NCBI GenBank assembly: GCA_017464025.1
Contig: JAFUEI010000008.1
Span: 1 to 64,000, forward strand
DNA from: Paludibacteraceae bacterium
GTDB lineage: Bacteria > Bacteroidota > Bacteroidia > Bacteroidales > Paludibacteraceae
Reading direction: 5' to 3'
Length of the DNA: 64,000 nt
In this document: one piece after another, positions 1 to 7,368 of the stretch
Numbering within the stretch: position 1 is the stretch's first letter
Layout of the letters: every line of letters starts with the position of its first letter
Notes under the pieces: model-generated
Database searches by the model: none
The model's input: the letters and a program-made list of their open reading frames with translations, nothing else
Told to the model about the DNA's origin: nothing
Program-made: the position numbers and the translations under genes

Positions 1-636
1 TTGAGCGGCTTGATTGACCAACTTGGAAAGTCCGGCTTTGTCCTTTGAAAGCCCGCTGCGCTCGTAATACAGCGTGGATATCTGGCGGTCTAATTCGTCA
101 TATGTCCAACAGCCTTTGATGGTTTCTATTTCGTAGAAAGCTCTTTTGAGCGGATCGTCTATCTTTGAAATAGCAGTCAAGTGTGAAATGGGCAGACGAT
201 AGAACAACTTGTCAGCTGGTACTTGCCATGCTTGCTGTTCCAATTCGGCGGATGGCGTCCGCCGAATTGCGGTGTCTTCAAATTCGGCGGTTGCCGTCCG
301 CCGAATTGTATCGGGTATAGCTAATTGGGAATGTTGGACTTGTGCTCCCACATAGTTCATGACCTCGCGCCCCAGTTGAGGATAGACTTGATACAAACGG
401 CGGAACTCACGAAAACGACGCTCCGTCAAACCTTTGGTATGCAAGCGTTCTTCCAGACGTTTAAGAAGTTTAGTGCCATATTGCGCTTTGTCCTCGCCGT
501 TCTGCTCAAACTCTACGATGTAGCAGCCCATAAGCCAGTTGCGAGCTGTCAAAGACAGATTGACCGCGTGAGCCGCTTGCTGTTGCAGAGCGGTTTGAAT
601 AGATGCAATATTTTGGGCTAATAATTCAAACGTCAT
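1..636 (-). CDS. DUF1016 (YhcG-type) PDDEXK nuclease family protein, C-terminus cut by window edge
   Basis: The minus strand is open from an ATG at 636 to base 1 (212 codons, no stop), so only the N-terminal part is present. The translation opens MTFELLAQNIASIQTAL and contains LTARNWLMGCYIVEFEQNG and LTERRFREFRRLYQVYPQ, typical of the DUF1016 N-terminal (helical, DNA-binding-like) domain. The PDDEXK nuclease domain would lie off the left edge. Family members are often found near restriction-modification and other defence or accessory genes. An insertion of two 13-residue repeats (about residues 110-135) is encoded by two DNA palindromes. It is the last gene of a tight minus-strand cluster, starting 4 bases after a 31-codon ORF. 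Family assignment is good; function is only inferred. Confidence 0.82.
   Translation of the reverse strand, partial: MTFELLAQNIASIQTALQQQAAHAVNLSLTARNWLMGCYIVEFEQNGEDKAQYGTKLLKRLEERLHTKGLTERRFREFRRLYQVYPQLGREVMNYVGAQVQHSQLAIPDTIRRTATAEFEDTAIRRTPSAELEQQAWQVPADKLFYRLPISHLTAISKIDDPLKRAFYEIETIKGCWTYDELDRQISTLYYERSGLSKDKAGLSKLVNQAAQ
241..308. repeat. Two 39-bp-spaced palindromes inside the DUF1016 coding sequence
   Basis: Copy 1 (241-269) and copy 2 (280-308) each have arms AATTCGGCGG and CCGCCGAATT around an 8-9 base centre. Their starts are 39 bases apart, so each repeat unit is 13 codons and keeps the reading frame. The encoded peptides are IRRTATAEFEDTA and IRRTPSAELEQQA. This resembles protein-embedded palindromic elements such as those described in Rickettsia. 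Confidence 0.85.
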
Positions 637-640
637 GGTG

Positions 641-736
641 TTACTTGTTTGTCTGTTGTTTTATGCCATAGGCAGGTGGTAGGGATTTTAAGTTATTATA
701 ATTGGTTTGAGTAATTTGATTTACGATTTGTTGCAT
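641..736 (-). CDS. Possible small protein (31 aa) between GNAT gene and DUF1016 gene
   Basis: An ATG at 736 opens a 31-codon frame, beginning MQQIVNQITQTNYNNLKSL, that ends with TAA at 643-641. It lies 7 bases after the GNAT stop and 4 bases before the DUF1016 start, so it fills the gap between two co-directional genes almost exactly. I do not recognise the sequence. The spacing argues for a real cistron or a remnant of one; its length and lack of a known family argue against certainty. Confidence 0.35.
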   Translation of the reverse strand: MQQIVNQITQTNYNNLKSLPPAYGIKQQTNK

Positions 737-743
737 AGGGTGT

Positions 744-1298
744 TTATATACCTTGTTCTATATTATCTTTGAATGGTTTCAAGTCAAAGTACATTAACCG
801 CGTGGCATCAAAGGTGTCCAGTGTTGTGAAATACTCGAAATCGTTCTTACGATAGAAATCCGTTGCATCAGCATAAGCATCCACCGTCAAGAAACGACAA
901 CCGAGTTTTGGATTTGTCACCAAGAAGTATTCAATATAGTCAAGTATTTGCGAGCCTAATCCTTCATGAGCGTACTCTTTTGCAACAGCCAAACGACCAA
1001 TTTTGGCGGATGGATAGCTACGACGACGCTTTTGATTGGGAATTAGACGATTGATACGATTCCATATACTTCTCTCTCTGGGATCATAAGCCATTTTGTC
1101 ATTCAGAAGACTGAAATATGCAGCAATTTTCTGCTTTTCCTTATCTATAAAAAGATAAGTAACAGCCATCAAATTAGCGGAATAATTCTTTGCGTCTTCC
1201 GTCAAAAAATTATTCAAGTCTTCGTCTTCGGAAACGAAAGGCAATAACGGCGTGTCCTTAGTGAGTTGGACAAACTCGAAATCTTCTAACTGCATCAT
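744..1298 (-). CDS. GNAT-family N-acetyltransferase, possible toxin of a toxin-antitoxin pair
   Basis: A 184-residue protein of usual GNAT length. Residues about 95-130 carry the acetyl-CoA binding motif region (AKIGRLAVAKEYAHEGLG followed by SQILDYIEYF), and the C-terminal part has the FLTVDAYADATDFYRKNDFE segment that matches GNAT motif B. The ATG (1298-1296) overlaps the TGA of a 52-residue upstream gene by four bases, so the two are translationally coupled. A GNAT enzyme coupled to a tiny upstream protein is the arrangement seen for tRNA-acetylating toxins such as TacT and AtaT, whose antitoxins are usually ribbon-helix-helix proteins. The enzyme family is clear; toxin function is inferred from arrangement only, and it could be an ordinary acetyltransferase. 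Confidence 0.8.
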   Translation of the reverse strand: MMQLEDFEFVQLTKDTPLLPFVSEDEDLNNFLTEDAKNYSANLMAVTYLFIDKEKQKIAAYFSLLNDKMAYDPRERSIWNRINRLIPNQKRRRSYPSAKIGRLAVAKEYAHEGLGSQILDYIEYFLVTNPKLGCRFLTVDAYADATDFYRKNDFEYFTTLDTFDATRLMYFDLKPFKDNIEQGI

Positions 1299-1453
1299 AG
1301 AACATCCGGATATTTTGCTTTTACAGCCTCATAGATTGCCATTGCCCGTCTTACTTTCGCAGCAGAGACAGGCTTTGGGTGCTCAACTGCATAAGCGAAT
1401 CTCCTTGCATCCTCACCGTACAGAGTCGGCGTCTCTTTAATTGGTCTAGCCAT
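1295..1453 (-). CDS. Small protein (52 aa) coupled to GNAT gene, candidate antitoxin
   Basis: An ATG at 1453 begins MARPIKETPTLYGEDARRFA and runs 52 codons to a TGA at 1297-1295 that overlaps the ATG of the GNAT gene. The protein is basic and helical, with the second half (SAAKVRRAMAIYEAVKAKYP) predicted helical. A promoter with a consensus -7 box lies at 1493-1500, giving a leader of about 30 bases. Small proteins starting MARPIKETP are familiar upstream of GNAT genes in Bacteroidales, but I cannot assign a named fold. An antitoxin role is inferred from coupling to the GNAT gene. Confidence 0.7.
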   Translation of the reverse strand: MARPIKETPTLYGEDARRFAYAVEHPKPVSAAKVRRAMAIYEAVKAKYPDVL

Positions 1454-1492
1454 AATGTAGTTTGTTTTATTAAGCTTTGCAACTTTCGGCTA

Positions 1493-1524
1493 CAAAGATA
1501 CAACTTTTTTTCTGACATATGCAA
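1493..1524 (-). promoter_or_regulatory. Promoter of the small-protein/GNAT operon
   Basis: Reading leftwards, TTG (1524-1522), a 21-base spacer, then TATCTTTG (1500-1493) match the Bacteroidetes pattern TTTG-N19-21-TAnnTTTG. The start codon is at 1453. Confidence 0.7.
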
Positions 1525-1595
1525 GGGTTTTTAAAGAAAAATAAGTTTTGTGAGATATTTTGTCGGTTCTGGTATGATTTGGGGTTCATACTGCC

Positions 1596-1811
1596 TTACC
1601 CTGTAGCGGTTTTACTGATTAACGGGGACACCAAGTCTATAATCTTAATCTGCGAGACTGCCGCCTGCAGAACCACCAGCGTCGTGTCGTGCCGCCGGCA
1701 GGGCTCAAGGTGCCAGTGCGGACGCTCAACGGCTGCTAACCTGCTGTGAAACAATAGAAGGCTCCATAGCAGGCAGAGCCCGGCGGCAAGATGTCCTGTG
1801 CAATGTCTCAT
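1596..1811 (-). CDS. Doubtful 71-aa ORF downstream of the serpin gene
   Basis: This frame begins ATG at 1811, 9 bases after the serpin stop, with a hydrophobic N-terminus (LAAGLCLLWSLLLFHSRLAA) resembling a signal peptide. The rest matches nothing I recognise. It may be a small exported protein translated from the serpin mRNA or a chance frame. The rest of the 1454-1820 gap holds only the operon promoter above and no other gene that I can support. Confidence 0.2.
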   Translation of the reverse strand: MRHCTGHLAAGLCLLWSLLLFHSRLAAVERPHWHLEPCRRHDTTLVVLQAAVSQIKIIDLVSPLISKTATG

Positions 1812-1820
1812 CGTGTCTCG

Positions 1821-3137
1821 CTATTCTTCTTGGGTCGGGTCGCCTACGATGCCGGTGAAGAGTATCGTGCCATATTGTTTCTCGCGGATGACGAACACAA
1901 ACGGGTGGTCGGCAACGAACGCAAGAGGCGGCTCGCCGGACGAGGTGGCCTCCGCAAGCACTACCGTTACAGCGGCTGCTTCGGTGGATTCCTCGTCAAC
2001 GGATATATAGCAGAATTGGCTGACATCGTCGATATAGGGCATGCGTTCCGACAATCGGGAGAAATCGGCCTGCAGGGGAAGGAAGGCATCCGTGATACCT
2101 GCCTTCTGCAGGTCTTCCGTGAGGGAGCGGTTGTACGAGAACTTGAACTTGGGCAGCTGAATCCATACGTCATCGTTCATGTGCAGGCTCCGGAGATAGT
2201 TCTCCCAGCGCTCAAGCGTCAGGCCGTCAAGAAAACGGTTCATGTCGGTCCCTTTGCGTGGGAGAAGGATATCCATGCAGTATTCCCTGTCCTTGTAGTC
2301 AAGCTCCACCATCTGCATCTCCTCGGTCTCCGTATAGAGCAGGGCCTCGTGCATGTGCATCATGTCGGTCTGCGTCTCGCGGTTGGAGAGGGTGGTGAAG
2401 GTGCCTTTCCGAGTCAGCTTTTTGTCGAAAATCTTCTCCCATATGCCTTTGAAGTAGAGCGCATTGGCCAGTATCATCACGGTGTTTTCACTTACGCTTT
2501 CCGGGCTGATAATCTCTTTTATCAGGTTGTTCGTATGGTCGGCTGCCCATTGGTTGATCATGTCAATCGTCGCCTGCTGCCTGAAGTCGTCCACGTTGTC
2601 TATGGTGGCGTTGAACAGGGTGCGCAGCCGCTCTTTGTAGTCGGCATAGAACGGATAGTCCTGCCGCAGCCAGAGCGCATTGGCGATGTTGACGACCGTG
2701 GTGGTGTCTATGGCGGGAAGGGTCTCCAACAGTTGGTGGTAGTAACTGTTGATGTCCTCTTCTGTCGCCCCTTCAAAGCCGAGGGTGCGTTGCATCTGCC
2801 GGTAGGTGTCGCCGTCGGCTCCGTTCATCATCATGCCGAGGGCCATGCTGGCCGACAACGGCGAGAAGCAGATGTTCGCTTTATCCTCTTCGTTCTGACC
2901 GATGAGCGACAGCATGTTCATGGAGAACTCGTTGGTTCTGTACAGCAGCTGTTCTTCCGTCGAGTTGAAGCTCAGCTGCTTCGGCTGGCGGATGCCCGCG
3001 GTGCTTGTGGTGTCTGGAGTCGCCGGGTTGTCGGGGGTCTCGCCGCGCACGATATGCATGTTGTTGCAACTGCCGGCGCTCAATGCTAATAGCCCTGTGC
3101 AGACAAGGCTGAGAAGAGAGGTGTGTTTCATGTTCAT
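1821..3137 (-). CDS. Exported lipoprotein serpin (inhibitory type)
   Basis: A serine/cysteine protease inhibitor of the serpin family, 438 residues from the ATG at 3137; the next in-frame ATG at 3131 is also possible. The N-terminus MKHTSLLSLVCTGLLALSAGSC is a lipoprotein signal with the lipidated Cys near residue 25. The family signature NALYFKGIWEKIF is present. The reactive-centre loop near the C-terminus has the hinge EESTEAAAVTVV, matching the inhibitory consensus of small residues at P12-P10, and the C-terminal strand FVFVIREKQYGTILFTGIVG follows. Counting from the hinge as in alpha-1-antitrypsin puts Thr-Ser at P1-P1'. The longer frame to 3236 is rejected because it would start upstream of the -7 box at 3159-3166. 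Probable role: protecting the cell surface from host or competitor proteases. Confidence 0.93.
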   Translation of the reverse strand: MNMKHTSLLSLVCTGLLALSAGSCNNMHIVRGETPDNPATPDTTSTAGIRQPKQLSFNSTEEQLLYRTNEFSMNMLSLIGQNEEDKANICFSPLSASMALGMMMNGADGDTYRQMQRTLGFEGATEEDINSYYHQLLETLPAIDTTTVVNIANALWLRQDYPFYADYKERLRTLFNATIDNVDDFRQQATIDMINQWAADHTNNLIKEIISPESVSENTVMILANALYFKGIWEKIFDKKLTRKGTFTTLSNRETQTDMMHMHEALLYTETEEMQMVELDYKDREYCMDILLPRKGTDMNRFLDGLTLERWENYLRSLHMNDDVWIQLPKFKFSYNRSLTEDLQKAGITDAFLPLQADFSRLSERMPYIDDVSQFCYISVDEESTEAAAVTVVLAEATSSGEPPLAFVADHPFVFVIREKQYGTILFTGIVGDPTQEE

Positions 3138-3158
3138 GACATTGGGTGTTTGACGCTG

Positions 3159-3166
3159 CAAAAGTA
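3159..3166 (-). promoter_or_regulatory. -7 promoter element of the serpin gene
   Basis: TACTTTTG reading leftwards fits TAnnTTTG and lies about 22 bases before the chosen start. No clear -33 TTTG is visible, so the promoter is moderate. The position supports the start at 3137/3131. Confidence 0.5.
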
Positions 3167-3252
3167 CGGCCTTTTTCTGAAACGGGATGTATCGGATGTG
3201 TATTATTTGCGCCGCTGCCCTCTTTGGTACAGGCAATCCGGCGCTTTTTATG

Positions 3253-3292
3253 CAAGAAAAGTACCGGCTTTTCCTGTACGGTACTTTTCTTG
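3253..3292 (-). terminator. 14-bp-stem hairpin after the NagB-like gene
   Basis: Arms 3253-3266 and 3279-3292 (CAAGAAAAGTACCG and its complement) are perfectly complementary around a 12-base loop. It lies 64 bases past the stop of the leftward NagB-like gene and upstream of the serpin promoter. There is no long U-run after it, so it may end transcription or stabilise a 3' end. Confidence 0.5.
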
Positions 3293-3355
3293 TCCTGTTG
3301 GGCAGGCTGTGCCCCGCCTGCTGCGGCTCTTCCGCCGCCGGCTGGCCGATCTTCG

Positions 3356-5338
3356 TCAGAGTATATGATACTGCACAAAGGCCTCGATGGCCTCGTAGTT
3401 GGCCAGACCGAGCTGGGCATACAACTCGGCTGTGGCGTGGTTGCGGTCCTCGGCACGCTGCCAGAACAGACGCTCGTCATTCCCAAGGAAGGGGGCCGAC
3501 TCCATCTGGCTCTGGTGGTTCAGGATGGTGTTGCGCTTGAAGCGGAGCTCTTCCGGCGACATCGGCACGGCCATCTCTATCAGATCCACCTCCCATTCCA
3601 TCCAGGCGCCGCGATACATCCAGATGCGGCACTCTTGCAGCCATTTCTCCGTATCCTTCAGCTCGTCAATGGCCGCTAATACGGCGTCAAGACACACCTT
3701 GTGCGTGCCGTGAGGGTCGGCCAGGTCGCCCGCCACGAACATCTCGTCCGGCTTCAGCTCCACCAGCAGGCGCTTCACTATCTCGATGTCTTTGTTCGAC
3801 AGGTCGCCTTTCTTGATGGTGCCCGTCTCGTAGAACGGCAGGTTCAGGAAGTGGATGTGAGAGGTGTCCAAACCCATATGCCGGCAGGCCGCGGTCGCCT
3901 CACCGCGGCGGATGAGCGCCTTCAGGTCCAGTATCTCACGCGTGTCCTGATCTCCCACTTTCTCGTGCTTGAAGAAGTGCATGTATTCCTCAAACTTCTG
4001 CGGAATCACCTTCGCCTCAGGGATATGCATCTGCTGGAAGCCTTTCATGAAGTCCATGAAGCGTATCACCTCCACGTCGCCAACGGCGATGCAGCCGGAG
4101 GTCTCATAGGCCACATGCACGTTATGCCCTTGCTTTATCAAGCGGGCGAAGGTGCCGCCCATCGATATCACGTCGTCATCGGGGTGCGGCGAGAAGATGA
4201 GCACTTTCTTGGGGTAGGGGGTGGCACGCTCCGGACGGGTCGAGTCGTCGGCATTGGGTTTGCCGCCCGGCCAGCCTGTGATGGTGTGCTGCAGCTGGTT
4301 GAATATCTTGATGTTGCAGTCGTACGCCGAGCCGTGGAGCGTTATCAGCTCGCTCAGACCGTATTCGTTGTAGTCTTTGTTGGTCAGCTTCAGGATGGGC
4401 TTCCCCGTCTGCTGACAGAGCCATACGATGGCGCGGCGCATCAGCTGGTCGTCCCATTCGCAACTCGTTACGAGCCACGGGTGCGAGATGCGTGTCAGCT
4501 GCGAGGCGGCCGACAGGTCTATCACGGCCTTCGCATTCGGGTGGAGTTGCAGCACGCTGGCAGGGCAGGCCGTGCTCTGCTCGCCTTCTATCGCGCGGAC
4601 CACCATCTCCGCCTTGTGTTCGCCCCAGGCCATCAGCACCACCTGCTTCGCACGCATGATGGCACCTAAGCCCATCGTCACCGCACTGAGGGGCACTTTC
4701 TCTGCACCGCCGAACATGCTGGCTGCATCGTTGCGTGACACGTTGTCCAATATCACCAGACGTGTCGGGCTGTTCTGCTGCGTGCCCGGCTCGTTGAAGC
4801 CGATGTTACCGCCGCGGCCGATGCCTAACAGCTGAAGGTCGATGCCCCCGAGCTCTTGTATCTTCTGCTCGTAGGCGGTGCACGCCGCTGCAATGTTCTG
4901 CTTGTCTTCCATGCCGTTCAGCGAATACACGTTCTCCGGACGGATGTCCACCTTGTCTATCAGCTGCTCTTTCAGCTGGTGGAAACAGCCTTGGTTCGGC
5001 TCGGCCAACGGATAGTATTCAAACAGGTTGAACAGCACCACGTTGCCGAAGCTCAAACCCTCCGTTTGGTGGAGGCGCACCAACTCGCTGAACAGGTCGG
5101 TCATCGTCCGGCCCGCCACTACCGAAATCACGGCTTTCTCGCCGCGTTTCTGCTTGTCCAATATCAAAGAGGCCGTCTCGCGGGCCACGTTGGCCGCACC
5201 TTCCTTCGAGGTCTCGAAGATCTCGGTGCGTATTTTCTCCATGCGGGTCACGCGCGAAAGCTCGAACACGTCGTCAGGGCGGTACAGCTTCTTCGCTACG
5301 TGGCTCAGTGTGATGAGTGAACTGAGGTTGTTTCGCAT
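3356..5338 (-). CDS. NagB-like domain fused to PIG-L/LmbE N-deacetylase (660 aa)
   Basis: Residues about 45-295 resemble glucosamine-6-phosphate deaminase and residues about 375-600 are a PIG-L/LmbE deacetylase. The deacetylase half has the metal motif PHPDDD (384-389) and DPHGTH (541-546), and looks intact. The NagB half keeps GFNEPG (180-185), but the E. coli residues Asp72, Asp141 and His143 align with Phe (NLFEY, 104-108), Gly and Asn (GIGRGGNIGF, 172-181), so deaminase activity is doubtful. The start at 5338 (MRNNLSSLITLSH) sits about 120 bases downstream of a consensus promoter; the upstream extension is repeat DNA. It is divergent from a sugar kinase and murQ, suggesting amino-sugar catabolism: possible deacetylation of GlcNAc-6-P or a related product in the cytoplasm. 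Such fusions are usually annotated as glucosamine-6-phosphate deaminase. Confidence 0.88.
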   Translation of the reverse strand: MRNNLSSLITLSHVAKKLYRPDDVFELSRVTRMEKIRTEIFETSKEGAANVARETASLILDKQKRGEKAVISVVAGRTMTDLFSELVRLHQTEGLSFGNVVLFNLFEYYPLAEPNQGCFHQLKEQLIDKVDIRPENVYSLNGMEDKQNIAAACTAYEQKIQELGGIDLQLLGIGRGGNIGFNEPGTQQNSPTRLVILDNVSRNDAASMFGGAEKVPLSAVTMGLGAIMRAKQVVLMAWGEHKAEMVVRAIEGEQSTACPASVLQLHPNAKAVIDLSAASQLTRISHPWLVTSCEWDDQLMRRAIVWLCQQTGKPILKLTNKDYNEYGLSELITLHGSAYDCNIKIFNQLQHTITGWPGGKPNADDSTRPERATPYPKKVLIFSPHPDDDVISMGGTFARLIKQGHNVHVAYETSGCIAVGDVEVIRFMDFMKGFQQMHIPEAKVIPQKFEEYMHFFKHEKVGDQDTREILDLKALIRRGEATAACRHMGLDTSHIHFLNLPFYETGTIKKGDLSNKDIEIVKRLLVELKPDEMFVAGDLADPHGTHKVCLDAVLAAIDELKDTEKWLQECRIWMYRGAWMEWEVDLIEMAVPMSPEELRFKRNTILNHQSQMESAPFLGNDERLFWQRAEDRNHATAELYAQLGLANYEAIEAFVQYHIL

Positions 5339-5372
5339 AATATATAATATAATAATGTGTGTTTGTTTCCGC

Positions 5373-5455
5373 AATTCTCCAACTCCCCAATTCTCCAATT
5401 TCCCGAATCATCAAATCATCAATTCCTCAAATCATCAACTCCCCAACAAGACCCA
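5373..5455 (-). repeat. Low-complexity CT/CA-rich leader repeats of the NagB-like gene
   Basis: The + strand carries degenerate units of the type AATTCTCCAACTCCCC and AATTCCTCAAATCATC, repeated with variation. They fall between the leftward promoter (-7 at 5468-5475) and the start codon at 5338, so they would form a purine-rich mRNA leader. A related block, including the 13-mer AATTCCTCAAATC (5421-5433 and 5608-5620), recurs in the leader of the divergent kinase gene. Confidence 0.7.
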
Positions 5456-5467
5456 CTTTTTCACGTG

Positions 5468-5498
5468 CAAAGTTACTTCGTTTCCGTGGTCCATGCAA
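5468..5498 (-). promoter_or_regulatory. Promoter of the NagB-like/PIG-L gene
   Basis: Reading leftwards: TTG (5498-5496), 20-base spacer, TAACTTTG (5475-5468). This predicts an mRNA leader of roughly 120 bases. Confidence 0.7.
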
Positions 5499-5549
5499 GC
5501 AAAAAAAATGTGTTTTACAGCATATATTCCGCCTTTCTATCTGTTTGTG

Positions 5550-5581
5550 TTTGGCAGCTTCGCATATTTGTGCTACCTTTG
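5550..5581 (+). promoter_or_regulatory. Promoter of the kinase-murQ operon
   Basis: TTTG at 5550-5553, a 20-base spacer, and TACCTTTG at 5574-5581 match the Bacteroidetes consensus exactly. The kinase start is at 5659, giving a leader of about 70 bases made of CT/CA-rich repeats. Confidence 0.8.
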
Positions 5582-5658
5582 CACTGCTTTATATGCACTG
5601 TTACCCCAATTCCTCAAATCCTCAATTCAACAAATCCTCAACCCCCAACCATACAACC

Positions 5659-6522
5659 ATGATTCTCATCGCTGATTCGGGCTCTACCAAGACCCATTGG
5701 TGTCTGATGGCTTTCAACGGCCAGACATCCGACTTCTTTACTGACGGTCTCAACCCCTTCTTCCAAACCTCCGAGGCCATTCGTAATTCCATCTCCAACC
5801 AGTTGCTGCCGCAGATGGGCCATCTCATGTGGGCCGGCACTATCACCCATGTCTTCTTCTATGGCGCAGGATGCACGCCCGAGAAGACGAAGTTTGTAGA
5901 GAATGCCTTGAGTGCCTGCTTCCGTCAGGCGCGTGTGCAGGTGGAGAGCGACATGGTCGGTGCGGCGCGTGCGTTGCTGGGACGCAAGCCCGGTGTCGCC
6001 TGCATTCTCGGCACCGGCAGCAATTCCTGCCAGTACGACGGCACGCAGTTCACCAAGAATGTCCCCGCCTTGGGCTTCATCCTCGGCGACGAGGGCAGCG
6101 GAGCCGTCCTCGGCAAGCGTTTGGTGGCCGATGTGCTGAAAAACCAGCTCGGCGAGGAGCTGAAGGAGAAATTCCTCACGCAGTACGGGACCTCGCAGGC
6201 CGACATCATCGAGAATGTCTATCGCAAGCCCTTCCCCAACCGCTATCTGGCACGCTTCTCCAAGTTCGCCGCCGAGAACATCGACAATCCTATGATTTAC
6301 GCATTGGTGTACGACCACTTCAACCAATTTGTCCTGCGCAACCTCAAGCAGTATCCGGCCGACCTGCCGGTAGGCTTTGTCGGCAGTGTGGCTTACTACT
6401 ATCAGGATGTGCTCCGCAAGGTGCTGCAGGACAACGGCATCATCCTTGCCGACATCATGCAGGACCCCATGGAAGGACTCAAAATCTATCATAAGGACGA
6501 CATCGTCCCCACGCAGGACTAA
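5659..6522 (+). CDS. BadF/BadG/BcrA-type ATPase, probable GlcNAc/MurNAc kinase
   Basis: A 287-residue sugar-kinase-fold ATPase. The N-terminal phosphate-1 motif ADSGSTKTHW, the phosphate-2 region ACILGTGSNS and the GDEGSGA motif are those of the BadF/BadG/BcrA family that includes N-acetylglucosamine kinases and the MurNAc/GlcNAc kinase MurK of Clostridium. The ATG at 5659 is chosen because upstream codons lie in repeat DNA and behind the promoter. murQ begins 24 bases after its stop, so the two are co-transcribed. I infer that it phosphorylates MurNAc (and possibly GlcNAc) imported from peptidoglycan, giving MurQ its substrate. Substrate specificity cannot be read from sequence. Confidence 0.88.
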   Translation: MILIADSGSTKTHWCLMAFNGQTSDFFTDGLNPFFQTSEAIRNSISNQLLPQMGHLMWAGTITHVFFYGAGCTPEKTKFVENALSACFRQARVQVESDMVGAARALLGRKPGVACILGTGSNSCQYDGTQFTKNVPALGFILGDEGSGAVLGKRLVADVLKNQLGEELKEKFLTQYGTSQADIIENVYRKPFPNRYLARFSKFAAENIDNPMIYALVYDHFNQFVLRNLKQYPADLPVGFVGSVAYYYQDVLRKVLQDNGIILADIMQDPMEGLKIYHKDDIVPTQD

Positions 6523-6546
6523 TCCCAACTCCCAAATTTCTCCCCC

Positions 6547-7368
6547 ATGTTCACCAAGATTACCGAACAAACCTCCCTTCACGACAATCTGGACAGGAAG
6601 CCAACCGGCCAGCTGCTTCTGGAGATGAACGAAGAGGATCAGAAGGTGGCCTTGGCCGTCAGGCAGGCCATTCCGCAGATTGAGAAGCTTATCGAAGGCA
6701 TTGTGCCCCGCATGAAGCGCGGCGGCCGTATCTTCTACCTCGGTGCCGGCACATCGGGCCGTCTCGGCGTGCTCGACGCAAGTGAGATACCGCCCACCTT
6801 CGGCATGCCGCCTACCTATGTCATCGGTCTCATTGCCGGAGGCGAGACCGCCCTGCGCAATCCCGTGGAAGGCGCCGAGGACAACGAGGAAAAGTCATGG
6901 CGCGAACTCCTTGACCATAATATCACTACGCTGGACACCGTCATCGGTATTGCCGCTTCCGGTACTACACCTTATGTGATAGGGGCCTTGCGCAACGCCC
7001 GCCAGTTCGGTTGCCTCACCGCCAGCATCAGCTGCAACCCCGACTCACCCGTCGCCGCCGAGGCCGAGATTCCCATCGAGGCCGTTGTCGGACCCGAGTT
7101 TGTCACGGGCTCCACACGACTCAAGTCAGGCACGGCCCAGAAGATGATTTGCAACATGATAACCACGGTTACCATGATTCGCCTTGGTCGCGTCAAGGGC
7201 AACAAGATGGTCAACATGCAGCTCTCCAACAAGAAACTCGTTGACCGCGGCACCCGCATGCTTGTCGAGGAGCTGGGACTGCCTTACGCCCAAGCCCGCC
7301 AGCTCCTTCTCCTCCACGGCTCCGTCAAGAAAGCCTCCGACGCCTGGCACTCCGCCCACGAATCCTGA
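6547..7368 (+). CDS. murQ: N-acetylmuramic acid 6-phosphate etherase
   Basis: MurQ cleaves the lactyl ether of MurNAc-6-P to give GlcNAc-6-P and D-lactate. The 273-residue protein has the SIS-domain signature FYLGAGTSGRLGVLDASEIP (glutamate of the active site in DASE), IGIAASGTTPYVIGAL, and the MurQ-specific VVGPEFVTGSTRLKSGTAQK. Length is slightly short of E. coli MurQ (298) but all motifs are present. It follows the kinase gene in one operon. The stop codon lies inside the first unit of a 9-base tandem repeat, so changes in that repeat could alter the end of the protein only if they shift frame. Confidence 0.96.
   Translation: MFTKITEQTSLHDNLDRKPTGQLLLEMNEEDQKVALAVRQAIPQIEKLIEGIVPRMKRGGRIFYLGAGTSGRLGVLDASEIPPTFGMPPTYVIGLIAGGETALRNPVEGAEDNEEKSWRELLDHNITTLDTVIGIAASGTTPYVIGALRNARQFGCLTASISCNPDSPVAAEAEIPIEAVVGPEFVTGSTRLKSGTAQKMICNMITTVTMIRLGRVKGNKMVNMQLSNKKLVDRGTRMLVEELGLPYAQARQLLLLHGSVKKASDAWHSAHES

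Noticed and set aside
1519..1749. 76-codon plus-strand ORF between the GNAT operon and the serpin
   Set aside because: No promoter in the right direction and no familiar sequence; likely chance.
1791..3089. 432-codon plus-strand ORF across the serpin gene
   Set aside because: It is the mirror of the serpin frame in GC-rich DNA; the product matches no family while the minus strand shows a full serpin with signal peptide and reactive loop.
3356..5338. Simple annotation as glucosamine-6-phosphate deaminase nagB
   Set aside because: The key catalytic Asp and His positions are not conserved and half of the protein is a PIG-L deacetylase.
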